Source of the DNA: Planctomycetaceae bacterium
GTDB taxonomy: Bacteria > Planctomycetota > Planctomycetia > Pirellulales > PNKZ01
DNA length: 34,304 bases
NCBI GenBank assembly: GCA_016793115.1
Contig: JAEUIN010000094.1
Span: forward strand, 1-34,304
Direction: 5' to 3'
How positions within the stretch are numbered: the stretch's first letter is position 1; every line of letters starts with the position of its first letter. Of this stretch, positions 1 through 8,140 are shown piece by piece. The notes below the pieces were generated by a model. The model was not told the DNA's origin. It saw nothing but the letters and a program-made list of their open reading frames with translations, and ran no database searches. The translations under genes and the position numbers were made by a program.

Positions 1-1737
1 TGCAGGAATGCGACGCAGGTCGGGCGACACCAAGCTGATGTCGGCGCTTTGCAGCGCGATATCGGTTCCCCGTTCGGCGACGGCAACGCTGACGTGCGCG
101 CGGGCTAATGCCGGAGCATCGTTGATTCCATCGCCGACGACGATCAGGCGATATCCGGCGGCGCACTCTTTCTCGACGACGGATAATTTTGTCGTCGGCA
201 GCGCATCGGCGACGACCTCATCAAAGCCCACTTGAACGCCGACCAGGCGAGCCGTGGCCTCGCGATCGCCTGTCAGCAGCAGCGTGCGACGAATTCCGAG
301 TTGACGCAGTTCGCGAACGGCCGCCGCCGCTTCCGAACGCACTTGATCGGAAAGCAGGATATAACCGAGGAATCGCTCGTTCTCGGTGACGGTCGTAAGC
401 GGGCCGCAGTGGTCGGGAACAGTTGAAGAACTGGCGCAGCCGGATAGTAGCCAATGGGCTCGCCCCATGCGAAGTACGCGACCGCTCTCACGTAATTCGA
501 TGCCGCATCCCGGAACCTCGACGGCTTCTTCCGTGGCGATATCGGAGTCGCGATTCATATTGCGAGCCCGAGCGAAACGATGAACGGCTTTCGCAATCGG
601 ATGGTTGGAACAAGTTGCGCAACGCGTAGCGGCCTCGAGCAGTTCGTCCGGCGATACTTCCGCGGCAGGGACAAGTTCCTCGACCTCCAGAACTCCGCGG
701 GTGACGGTACCGGTCTTGTCGCAGATCAGCATGTCGACGTCAGCCAGCGTTTCAAAGTGCCGTGAATGCTTCACAAGCAGTCCCAGGCGAGAAGCGGCGG
801 CTAAGGCGGCGACCATGGTCACCGGTCCTGCTAGAACTAGCGCGCACGGACACGCGGCTATGAACAGAGCGATGACTCGTTGTTGGTCTTGAGTGACGAA
901 GTAGGCGTATGCGGCGATCAGAATGACGGCTGGAACGTAGAGCTCGGCGCACCGTTCGATCATTCGCACGACGGGTGCTTTGGTATGAGCGGCGTTAGCC
1001 AAAAGTTCCGCGACCTTCCCGAGCGATGTTTCATCGCCGGTTTTCGTTACTCGAACGGTGAGCAGGCCGGAAAGGTTGCTCGTACCGGCAAAGACATTGT
1101 CGCCGACCGCGACATCGCGCGGATGTGACTCGCCGGTCAGCGGCGCTTCGTCCAAAGACGATACTCCCCGCAAGACGACGCCGTCGGCGGGCACCGTGGT
1201 CCCCGGTTTGAGCAACACGAGGTCGCCGGCGACGAGCGCCTCGGCGGGAACTTCGCGTTCCCCTTCGGGGGCGGCAAGAATTGCTCGGCGAGCTTGAAGC
1301 CGCCGTAGGCCGTCGATCGCGTCGTTTGTACCTTGGATTGATCGACGTTCGGCGGCATGTCCGATCGCCATGACGAGCGGCACGACGACGGCCGTCGTCC
1401 ATTCGCCGCCGAATACGGCGGCAAGCAAAGCCAGCGATAGGAGTTGATCGGAGTAACTGTCGATTCCTCCGTCGATCATGCCCTTGAGCGCGCGTCCCAG
1501 AGTCGGAACGACGACGATCAACGCCGCGACAAACTGCAGCAGGCTGCCGACTTCAAGGTTGTCGGAAATCCATTGTTCCCAGGCGACGCCTACGACGAAT
1601 ACGCTTGCCGCCGCAAAGGCGATGAGCAGCTCGGTACGCGCGAGAAAGTCACCGCCGAACAATCTCGAAGTCGAAGTTGACGTCTCCGTGCGACCGGCTT
1701 GCGTCGTCAACGGCGAAGCGGCGAAAGCAATGCTCAC
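1..1737 (-). CDS. P1B-type (CPC) heavy-metal-translocating P-type ATPase, C-terminus cut by window edge
   Basis: ATP-driven transport of a soft or transition metal ion across the inner membrane. The frame starts with GTG at 1737-1735 and stays open to base 1, giving 579 residues. Visible motifs, numbered from the GTG: actuator TGES at 201-204, membrane CPC at 296-298 (the metal-binding signature of P1B pumps), phosphorylation loop DKTGT at 340-344, the P1B-specific HP dipeptide at 379-380, and GDGIND at 535-540. Hydrophobic helices precede the actuator, but there is no N-terminal HMA (CxxC) domain. The last membrane helices lie outside the window. The GTG overlaps the upstream gene's stop as GTGA, so it is the last visible gene of the SPFH operon and probably translationally coupled. 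CPC is typical of Cu or Zn/Cd/Pb pumps; the missing C-terminal helices prevent a choice between them. Family very sure; substrate unknown. Confidence 0.95.
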   Translation of the reverse strand, partial: MSIAFAASPLTTQAGRTETSTSTSRLFGGDFLARTELLIAFAAASVFVVGVAWEQWISDNLEVGSLLQFVAALIVVVPTLGRALKGMIDGGIDSYSDQLLSLALLAAVFGGEWTTAVVVPLVMAIGHAAERRSIQGTNDAIDGLRRLQARRAILAAPEGEREVPAEALVAGDLVLLKPGTTVPADGVVLRGVSSLDEAPLTGESHPRDVAVGDNVFAGTSNLSGLLTVRVTKTGDETSLGKVAELLANAAHTKAPVVRMIERCAELYVPAVILIAAYAYFVTQDQQRVIALFIAACPCALVLAGPVTMVAALAAASRLGLLVKHSRHFETLADVDMLICDKTGTVTRGVLEVEELVPAAEVSPDELLEAATRCATCSNHPIAKAVHRFARARNMNRDSDIATEEAVEVPGCGIELRESGRVLRMGRAHWLLSGCASSSTVPDHCGPLTTVTENERFLGYILLSDQVRSEAAAAVRELRQLGIRRTLLLTGDREATARLVGVQVGFDEVVADALPTTKLSVVEKECAAGYRLIVVGDGINDAPALARAHVSVAVAERGTDIALQSADISLVSPDLRRIPA

Positions 1738-2909
1738 GGCTTGGCCTCCGTAAGCGGTAAATAAATGCGTCGAACCTTGGTTCCGTCGCCGTCGACGACG
1801 ACGATTCGTTCGGCGGCGGCGAGCACCTGACGCCAGGCTTCTTGTCGTAGGCGTTCGCAGCCTAATTCAGACGACAATCCCCTTGCACGAGCCAAATCGG
1901 CGTTGAATCGCTCGACCGCGACGGAGGCGTCGGCCGATCGCGAATGAAGTGCACCTTTGGCTTCCGCGATGGTTTGCAGAGCTAAGGCTTCCGCTTCAAT
2001 GACGAGCTCGCGGCTTTCTCCAAGCGCCCTTTGTCGCGCAGTTTCCTGGTCGATGCGCGCCGTTTCGACTCCCTTGAATTCCGCCGCGGCTTGAGCGGGA
2101 GGAAGAACGCTTTTGATATCGACGGATGTCAGAGTCAATCCGCAATTAAGCGAAGACAGCGTCCGGATCGCTTCGCGCTCGATGAGACCCTTGATGCCTT
2201 CCGAAACGAGGATTTTCTCTTTGGCTACTTCGGTAATCGCCGCAGAAGTCGCCGCTTGGTTAAGGGAAGGCCAACAAGCATCAAGTTCACTCGGCGTCAG
2301 ATCAGGGGAGAGCTTCGAATCAGTCGGCAATCTCCTCATTAGGTCGCCAAGCGACTTATCGGTTTGGGCGAGCAAGTCGCAATCGTCGCGAACCCGGCGC
2401 CTTTGTACGCGAAGAAGTTCATCCCACCCGCTTTCAGCTGCAACCCGCGTCACTGCGGCCCGGACGACGGAACGAACTACGAGCTCGTCGTTTGCACAAT
2501 GTAAGTAATAGGCGGCCGGATCGCTTATTCGATACTTCGCGGCGACGTCCAGCTCGACGACGCTTCGATCGCCGCAAAATACAAATGACGTCGACTTCGA
2601 GTTTATGTTCGCCGCGCCGCCCGATGAGGAGATACCGATCTCGCAGTTTCGCTCCTGTGACGCAGACACCTTGACGACTCGATCAAATGGCGACGGAAGC
2701 GCCCAGAGCAGTCCCGAGGCGTAGACTCGCGGCACTTCTCCATCACGAACAATCGCGCCGAAGCGAAACAGCAGCGCGGCTTCCCCCGGTCGAACGATCG
2801 TCAGACCCGAGGAAGAGTACAGTACGAGCAAACCCGCAGTCAGAACGATGAAGACTCGTTTCGCGGAAGCCAACGCCCGCAAACCGATTGCCGACGTTTC
2901 GTCGTTCAT
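1734..2909 (-). CDS. SPFH/band-7 membrane protein, HflK-like (391 aa)
   Basis: Single-pass membrane protein with a prohibitin/stomatin-like (SPFH) domain. One hydrophobic helix lies at about residues 18-35. The SPFH start follows (IVRPGEAALLFRFGAIV, about 38-54), then the diagnostic LPSPFDRVVKV segment near 71-81. The C-terminal part is rich in Ala, Glu and Arg and predicted helical, as in HflK. HflK/HflC pairs form large membrane assemblies; in E. coli they surround the FtsH protease, but no ftsH is seen here. Its ATG overlaps the stop of the preceding HflC-like gene (ATGA, 2906-2909) and its own stop overlaps the ATPase start. Naming it HflK rather than a generic SPFH protein rests on gene pairing and order, so no symbol is given. 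Confidence 0.85.
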   Translation of the reverse strand: MNDETSAIGLRALASAKRVFIVLTAGLLVLYSSSGLTIVRPGEAALLFRFGAIVRDGEVPRVYASGLLWALPSPFDRVVKVSASQERNCEIGISSSGGAANINSKSTSFVFCGDRSVVELDVAAKYRISDPAAYYLHCANDELVVRSVVRAAVTRVAAESGWDELLRVQRRRVRDDCDLLAQTDKSLGDLMRRLPTDSKLSPDLTPSELDACWPSLNQAATSAAITEVAKEKILVSEGIKGLIEREAIRTLSSLNCGLTLTSVDIKSVLPPAQAAAEFKGVETARIDQETARQRALGESRELVIEAEALALQTIAEAKGALHSRSADASVAVERFNADLARARGLSSELGCERLRQEAWRQVLAAAERIVVVDGDGTKVRRIYLPLTEAKP

Positions 2910-3886
2910 CGTTCCGCTCCGGCTTGCGTTCCGAGCACGTCGCTCGACGATTCCGAACGTCGAGACTTCGTCGCAGGTTCGGCAGGTTGCGCGATAAGAC
3001 CGTCGAAGAACAGTTGATCGGTGCGCAGCACGAGGGTCGCGCGCTCCTTCAAGGCCTCTTTCGTCGCCTGCAGCGCGCTCCAGAATCTATAAAAGTCGGG
3101 GTCTCGCGAGTGGGCGTCCGCCAACAATTCGCCGGCCCGGCGTTCGGCTTCCGCGAAGATTGCGCCCGCTTCCTCTCGACCGCGCCGGAGAATCTCTTGG
3201 CTCTTGATGTGCGCGTCGTCGCGAATGGCTTGCGCGTCCTTGGCGCCTTGTGACCTGAGGCGATTCGCCTCGGCGAGCCGCTCCGCCTTCATGCGTTGAA
3301 AAACAGCGGCAAGGTTCCCCTCGGGCAGAGCGATTCGTTCGACCCCGACGCGCTCGATGCGAAGTCCCAATCGCTGTTCCGCCGATGTCGCGACTTCGCG
3401 GAGAACGTCGGCTTCCAATTCACCAATCCGAATATCGGCTCGCCGCAGCGAGACGAGTTGATTTAAGTCCATACCTCCGAGAGTTCGATTCTTGGCCGCG
3501 GCGATCATCCCTGCCAGATTCGTACGAGCTGCGTCCGCCGAGCCGCACGATTGCAAGAATCGCAGAGGATCGGCGACGTTCCAAATGACGTAGGTCGTGA
3601 GGATTACATTCTTCTTGTCGCGCGTGAGCACGGAGTTGTTCGGCGTCACGAACAATTCGTCGCGACGGTCGATCAGGCGAAGTTCATCGATCGGAACCGG
3701 GAACTTCCAATAGGCGCCCGGTTCGATAATCTCGCGGACCGGCCTGCCGAACCTAGTTACGACGGCCGCGTAGCCGTCGGGCACCGTAAAGAACGACGCC
3801 TGAACGGCAAATACTCCGCATAATGCCGCCGCAAAAAGCGTGCGGCCGATCAGCCTGCTCCAGGACGTGCAATTTATCGTCGCCAT
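2906..3886 (-). CDS. SPFH/band-7 membrane protein, HflC-like (326 aa)
   Basis: Membrane-anchored SPFH protein of HflC type. A hydrophobic helix at about residues 13-32 is followed by the SPFH opening VPDGYAAVVTRFGRPV (35-50) and EPGAYWKFPVPID (55-67). From about 195 a charged coiled-coil stretch runs through several AERLAEANRLRSQGAKDAQA-type repeats into RDPDFYRFW (261-269). This matches the region before the C-terminus of classical HflC proteins (DPEFYAFYRSL-like), and the length is normal for the family. The gene begins 15 bases after the stop of the 565-residue SPFH gene and ends in a 4-base overlap with the next one. It is the most canonical of the three SPFH proteins. The partner is presumably the 391-residue protein rather than FtsH, which is absent. 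Confidence 0.9.
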   Translation of the reverse strand: MATINCTSWSRLIGRTLFAAALCGVFAVQASFFTVPDGYAAVVTRFGRPVREIIEPGAYWKFPVPIDELRLIDRRDELFVTPNNSVLTRDKKNVILTTYVIWNVADPLRFLQSCGSADAARTNLAGMIAAAKNRTLGGMDLNQLVSLRRADIRIGELEADVLREVATSAEQRLGLRIERVGVERIALPEGNLAAVFQRMKAERLAEANRLRSQGAKDAQAIRDDAHIKSQEILRRGREEAGAIFAEAERRAGELLADAHSRDPDFYRFWSALQATKEALKERATLVLRTDQLFFDGLIAQPAEPATKSRRSESSSDVLGTQAGAER

Positions 3887-3901
3887 TAGAATTGCTTTCC
3901 G

Positions 3902-5599
3902 CTAACGTTGCGCGTTCGAACGCGGAGCCGAGTACGACGTTTCGCCGAACAACAATTCGACGCCGTCCGGTAAGCGGTCGTCGACAAGCACAAGTGAACG
4001 ACGCTCCAACGCTTTGGCCAAGGTTTCGCAATACAAGCGACGCCGAACAACTTCGGAATTGCGACTCTGGAGTTCCACCGATGCGTTGAATCGTCGTGTT
4101 TCGTCGACCAACGGCGTTAGCCGCTGCGAAGCCGTGGCGAGGGCATCCGCTACATAGCTCAAGCTCATCGACTCGCAGCGCATCAATTCCGACTGCGCAT
4201 TGACGCGAGCTTCATTGATTTGGCTTTCCGCGTCGATTTGAGCGGAGACGACTTCAAGATAGGGGCCGGCGACTTCGACAGGCGGATGAACGCTCAACAC
4301 TCCGAAATCGACGAGTTCGATTCCCAACGGCAAAATGCTGAGCGAGCCGTGGATTCGTTGCTCGATCCGCGCAGCAAACTGAATCCGTTCGAGCCCGACC
4401 GCATCGTCGAGCGAACGACCATCTAACTCGCGCAAGAGCGCTTGCGACGCCAGAGATCGCAAAATTGCCTCGGGATCCGCCGACTGCGAAACATATCGCA
4501 GAAGTCCTTCGGGAGTTTCGGCGATCTTGTAACGCAAGAGTCCGTTGACGACGACGATTTCCGCACCCGTACCGACGAGTAGCGGGTACTCGGCCGTGCC
4601 GTGGGGACATGTCCAAAGCAGCGGCTGGGAACGCAAATCATCAACGTTTGCTTCGAACCCAATGGTCGTGGCCTGGATCGTCTTGACCGATAGCCGACGC
4701 ACTTCACCGAAGGGTGCCGGCAAGGTGAAATGCAAGCCAGGTTCGAGCGGCACGTTGCTGACGGCGCCGAGTCGATAGTAAACGCCCAACTGATCCGTAC
4801 GGACGATCGCGATGCCGGTGGCGAGCCATGCCGTCGCCGAGGTAACGACGACGGCGACCGTGATTCCCGTTTTGAGCCCGTGCTTCGTCGTCTCCGCAAT
4901 CAGTTCCGCATCACCCCGAGACGATCGCAGTATCGTTGCCGCCTTTGGATCGAGCAACGCACGGATGGAATTGCAGAAGGCCGGTGCTGTGGTGACTGAT
5001 GCATGACAAAAAAAGGCCGAGCCGATTCGAAAGCACCCTTCCAACGCGACGCCGAGCACCCATGCGAGAAGGATCCGTTCAATCCAAAAGTCGATGACCG
5101 GCTGTCGAGATACGTCGAGCGCTATGAACGCGGCGACGAAATGCACGAATGCTTGCTCACGTAGGCAGACCGCAATGACGGCAGGCCCATCGTCGGCGTT
5201 TGCGGGACCGCTTTTTATTGAAATGCCGTGGTCGACAAATGTAATGGCGACCGTTCGACAAACGACAAACCCGGCCCCTAAGCCGAACAGGACTCCAGCA
5301 TAGATCGGATTGTGCCAGACGGACGTCGGTTCCAATGCATCTCGCAGTTGAACTACCAAAAGGGCCGTCGTGCCTGCCCAGGCAATCGTCGGCAGGACGG
5401 CAGCGGATCGCCGCAGACCCTGTCGCAACCACGAATGCGTTTCCACAGTCGCCCGCAGCGCAATCGCACCTATGCTGCAGGCGGCGAGCAGCTCGGTGGC
5501 GCCGACGGCCGTCGCCCACATGCTGCCGCGCATGTTTCCGAGGCCGACGGTCATGAGACCGAGCGCTGCGAGAACGACGGCCGTAGGCAAGGGGGACAT
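3902..5599 (-). CDS. Polytopic membrane protein with C-terminal SPFH domain (565 aa), first gene of operon
   Basis: This unusual SPFH protein has a long N-terminal membrane region joined to an SPFH domain. Hydrophobic segments are visible at roughly 4-21, 28-50, 66-84, 98-121, 149-164, 173-198 and 245-266. The last is followed directly by the SPFH opening RTDQLGVYYRLGAV (267-280) and PGLHFTLPAPFGEVRRL. The SPFH part then resembles HflK, with a helical C-terminal region carrying many Ala, Glu and Arg residues (about 430-540). Ordinary HflK/HflC proteins have one anchor helix, so six or so extra helices make this a distinct architecture. ATG at 5599-5597 is used; no good Shine-Dalgarno is visible. 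It is the promoter-proximal gene of the 5599-to-1 operon. SPFH assignment is firm, the helix count approximate, and the function of the N-terminal region unknown. Confidence 0.85.
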   Translation of the reverse strand: MSPLPTAVVLAALGLMTVGLGNMRGSMWATAVGATELLAACSIGAIALRATVETHSWLRQGLRRSAAVLPTIAWAGTTALLVVQLRDALEPTSVWHNPIYAGVLFGLGAGFVVCRTVAITFVDHGISIKSGPANADDGPAVIAVCLREQAFVHFVAAFIALDVSRQPVIDFWIERILLAWVLGVALEGCFRIGSAFFCHASVTTAPAFCNSIRALLDPKAATILRSSRGDAELIAETTKHGLKTGITVAVVVTSATAWLATGIAIVRTDQLGVYYRLGAVSNVPLEPGLHFTLPAPFGEVRRLSVKTIQATTIGFEANVDDLRSQPLLWTCPHGTAEYPLLVGTGAEIVVVNGLLRYKIAETPEGLLRYVSQSADPEAILRSLASQALLRELDGRSLDDAVGLERIQFAARIEQRIHGSLSILPLGIELVDFGVLSVHPPVEVAGPYLEVVSAQIDAESQINEARVNAQSELMRCESMSLSYVADALATASQRLTPLVDETRRFNASVELQSRNSEVVRRRLYCETLAKALERRSLVLVDDRLPDGVELLFGETSYSAPRSNAQR

Positions 5600-5695
5600 G
5601 ATGGCGGCAAAGCGGAGCGGAAGAGTTTAAGACAGACCGCTTAATTTGCTCGGCACCGACGAGGTATGCCCAGCGAGGCTGCTCTAACCGGGGCA

Positions 5696-5737
5696 ACTAT
5701 CGGCACGATCCGCCACATGAACAATTCGGCACATTGT
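5696..5737 (-). promoter_or_regulatory. Candidate promoter and palindromic operator for the SPFH/ATPase operon
   Basis: The 17-bp element ACAATTCGGCACATTGT lies at 5721-5737 with ACAAT/ATTGT half-sites. On the minus strand a possible -35 box TTGTTC (5724-5719) overlaps its edge and is followed after 17 bases by GATAGT (5701-5696) as a weak -10. A second copy of the palindrome sits 182 bp away in front of the divergent operon (13 of 17 positions equal). The boxes are a weak match to a sigma-70 consensus; the paired palindromes are the stronger evidence. Confidence 0.35.
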
Positions 5738-5902
5738 CGCACCCTAATAGGGGTCTTGGCTGCGGCGTCCATTCGCAACACTTGAAACATCACGACGGCG
5801 ACGCAGCAAAGGTGCGAAGAATTGCGGGGCTGGTTATCGCTGTGGGACCGGCGACGAGTAGTCGGTTGCTCGTCCAAAGCCACAGCCCCCCAGGAGGGTG
5901 CG

Positions 5903-5938
5903 ACAATTCGTTGAATTGTGGGAATGCTCCCTTATGCA
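5903..5938 (+). promoter_or_regulatory. Candidate promoter and palindromic operator for the toroid-TonB genes
   Basis: A perfect inverted repeat ACAATTC-GTT-GAATTGT occupies 5903-5919. TTGAAT (5911-5916), inside it, could be a -35 box with TATGCA (5933-5938) as -10 after 16 bases. This would place transcription start some tens of bases before the chosen start codon at 6008. A repressor bound to the palindrome would cover the -35. Matches the copy at 5721-5737 at 13 of 17 positions. Confidence 0.4.
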
Positions 5939-6007
5939 GATGATTCCCGCCGAATCCTGTTCATCCGCAACGACAGGAAATGCGCGGTCGGCAAAAGGTC
6001 AGAAAGA

Positions 6008-7048
6008 ATGTGCTACGTATCCGGGACAAGACTCTTTCGATGCATGTTGACCGTGTTGCTGCTGGCGGGGGCCGCACCGAGATTTCGGGCGGCAGTCGCA
6101 TCGTGTCCAACGATCGAAGACTTCGACCGTTCGGAAGTTCGTCGGCGAATTCGCGGCGGACTTGATTTTCTGCTGTCGCGACAAGGCCCTGACGGCTCCT
6201 TTCTCGCCGCGAAGCCGATCTCGGACTATGCCTCGTTGCGCGTGGGCGTTTCCGCTTCCTGCGGATTGGCTCTACTTCAACGAGCTCCTATGGAGCGCGA
6301 TGAACGAATCGATACCGCGATCGTTCAACTGGTCTCGTTCCTGGCGTCTCAGGAAAAGCCTTCCGGATTGATCTGCGAAACAGACGACGCCAACGCGGCC
6401 GCAAGTCACGGTTACGCCACATGGTTCCTCGCACGGGCGCACCTCTTGCGAGGAGAAGGCTTAGTCAAATTCACTGAGATCGAATCTGCAGCATCCGCCC
6501 TAACTAGTATTCAGCATCTCGATGGCGGTTGGGGACGTTCTCTCGATGTTCGCGCCCCCAGCGATCTATCGAACACCGTTTGCGTCATGATGGCGCTCAG
6601 CACTTGTCGCCGGTGTGGAATCGCCGTTTCAGAAACAATTTGGAACGGCTGCGAGGAGTTCATCACGCGTTGCGAGTGTGACGATGGCGGCTTTTCAATC
6701 CTAGCATCCCCGCAAAGAGACGGCGGAGTTGCGTCTGCGGCGCACGGCGCCGTGGGGCTGTCGCTTCTTGAACGCGACCGCGATCAGAGGCTGCAGCGAT
6801 GTTTCGAATACTTGAGCATTTACGGCAGTAATGCGACCGATCAGGCCTCGGCGCCGTTTCAATTATACGGCGACTTTTACATGTCGCACGTCATTCAATA
6901 TGCGCCCAAAGAGCAACGCCTGCGATGGTCGGAGACCACGGTAGCAACGTTGCTTCGATCACAAGAAGCCAACGGCGCGTGGATTGACCCGGCAGGCGAA
7001 GAGTTTGGGACGGCGCTCGCCGTTTTGGTCCTCAGTTCGATCAAATGA
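6008..7048 (+). CDS. Exported alpha-alpha toroid (prenyltransferase/squalene-oxidase repeat) protein
   Basis: The frame is open from a GTG at 5918, but that start falls inside a palindrome. ATG at 6008 is preferred because it gives a signal-peptide-like N-terminus (MCYVSGTRLFRCMLTVLLLA) after a purine-rich leader; ATG 6044 is a second possibility. The mature part has the repeating GPDGSF, HLDGGWG, CDDGGFS and SQEANGAWIDPAG signatures of alpha-alpha barrel (terpenoid cyclase/protein prenyltransferase) folds. There is no squalene-cyclase DxDD motif, so a cyclase function is not supported; a binding or scaffold role is more likely. Length from ATG 6008 is 346 residues. It lies 19 bases before tonB and is probably co-transcribed with it. 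Fold sure, function unknown. Confidence 0.8.
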   Translation: MCYVSGTRLFRCMLTVLLLAGAAPRFRAAVASCPTIEDFDRSEVRRRIRGGLDFLLSRQGPDGSFLAAKPISDYASLRVGVSASCGLALLQRAPMERDERIDTAIVQLVSFLASQEKPSGLICETDDANAAASHGYATWFLARAHLLRGEGLVKFTEIESAASALTSIQHLDGGWGRSLDVRAPSDLSNTVCVMMALSTCRRCGIAVSETIWNGCEEFITRCECDDGGFSILASPQRDGGVASAAHGAVGLSLLERDRDQRLQRCFEYLSIYGSNATDQASAPFQLYGDFYMSHVIQYAPKEQRLRWSETTVATLLRSQEANGAWIDPAGEEFGTALAVLVLSSIK

Positions 7049-7067
7049 CTTATCCAAGTTCGTAGCC

Positions 7068-7724
7068 ATGCGGCGAAACTCCGGGGCAATCACGCTCAGC
7101 TTCGTGTTTCACGTCGGATTGCTCGCCGGTTTGTCTTTTTTGCCGTCGCTGCATCGCAGCGATGCTCGTCCGGAAGTTGCGTCACTGAACGTTGAAATAG
7201 GGTTCTCCGCCGTCGACTCCACGGCGTCGCCCAGTCGCACGCTCAAGGTTCCCACGCCCACGAATCCGTCTTCATCACCATTGGAAATCCCGCGAATTCC
7301 GTCGGAGACCGTCCGTGTGTTGGTCGAGATTGAGCCTCCCGAAATACTGCAACGCACGCTTCAAAGCTCATCGCAGTCAGAAGCCGCTGCGGAGAGCGCC
7401 AGTTCGGCGGCGACGGAAATGAGAAACGCCTCCGGCAGTCGGACGCCTACGTTACCGCAACGATTGCCGGCCAATCCGGCTCCGGCTTATCCGCGCGCGT
7501 CGTGGCTGCAAGGCCATGCAGGTGTCGTGCGATTGTTGGTAACGGTCGGCGTAGACGGCAGGGTTGTTGAGGCTGTGGTCACGGAGTCGAGCGGATTCCC
7601 GGACCTCGATCGTAGCGCTCGGGAGACCGTACGCAATGAGTGGAAGTTTGAACCTGCGAAATGGGAAGGACAAGCAATCGAGTCCCAGATCGTCGTTCCG
7701 ATTCGCTTTCAGATTCGGAAATGA
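7068..7724 (+). CDS. tonB: TonB family energy-transducing protein
   Basis: Couples the inner-membrane proton gradient to outer-membrane receptors. From ATG 7068 (218 residues) the N-terminus is a single helix, AITLSFVFHVGLLAGLSFL at about 7-25. A Pro/Ser-rich periplasmic spacer follows, and then a typical C-terminal TonB domain: PAPAYPRASWLQGHAGVVRL, GVDGRVVEAVV, SGFPDLDRSARETVRNEWKF, ending in VPIRFQIRK. A longer reading frame begins at 6984 inside the toroid gene, but it would put charged residues before the anchor, so the internal ATG, 19 bases after the upstream stop, is preferred. No exbB or exbD is seen, so the proton channel must be encoded elsewhere. The receptor gene downstream is the obvious partner. 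Confidence 0.9.
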   Translation: MRRNSGAITLSFVFHVGLLAGLSFLPSLHRSDARPEVASLNVEIGFSAVDSTASPSRTLKVPTPTNPSSSPLEIPRIPSETVRVLVEIEPPEILQRTLQSSSQSEAAAESASSAATEMRNASGSRTPTLPQRLPANPAPAYPRASWLQGHAGVVRLLVTVGVDGRVVEAVVTESSGFPDLDRSARETVRNEWKFEPAKWEGQAIESQIVVPIRFQIRK

Positions 7725-8140
7725 AGCGACATTCGCGAAAGTAAAAAACACATCTTGCGGAAAAGGCTGGGTGAGACAGATATCGCGTCGGCTTACGGAC
7801 AGCTTCGGAATTAGGATGCGTCCACGTCGCAATCCTCAGGCTCGCTCCTCATCAAGGCGATCTGAATCGCTGCGGCGTGGGCGCTTCCCGGCGTCGTGGC
7901 GTAATCGCACATCCGTCCGGACCGTGATGAACATAACCTAAGAATTCGGGTGCCGGCATCGTTAAGATCGCCGAACTTACGCCCGATATCAGCTACTGAT
8001 GAGGAGTGAGCAGGCTGACAGGGGGGACCTGTCAACCTTCGCGACCGGGAGTGCTTTAAAGCGTTCCGATCGCCGTGCCGTTGACATGTGCAGCGTTTCG
8101 CGGACGCGAGGACGTTCGCGCGCTGTCGGCTATTACTCTC
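7725..8140. other. 416-bp intergenic region between tonB and the receptor gene
   Basis: No convincing gene. It holds a perfect 7-bp inverted repeat (8016-8034) and the palindrome GCTTTAAAGC (8053-8062). A TTGACA at 8081 lacks a reasonable -10. A 74-codon minus-strand frame (7811-8035) has no recognisable features. No riboswitch box or Fur-like 19-mer was recognised. Confidence 0.6.
8016..8034. promoter_or_regulatory. Inverted repeat TGACAGG-GGGGA-CCTGTCA upstream of the receptor gene
   Basis: Perfect 7-bp arms around a 5-base centre, about 107 bases before the receptor start. It could be an operator or a leader hairpin. It has no T-run, so it is unlikely to be a simple terminator for tonB. 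No known regulator box was matched. Confidence 0.35.

Noticed and set aside
5918..6007. GTG start giving a 30-residue longer toroid protein
   Set aside because: It lies in the palindrome and likely promoter, and the added charged residues would bury the signal peptide.
6984..7067. Earlier start for tonB overlapping the toroid gene
   Set aside because: It would add 28 polar, basic residues before the membrane anchor; the ATG at 7068 gives a normal TonB N-terminus.
7811..8035. 74-codon minus-strand frame between tonB and the receptor
   Set aside because: No Shine-Dalgarno, signal or recognisable domain; could be a remnant, but the sequence does not support a call.
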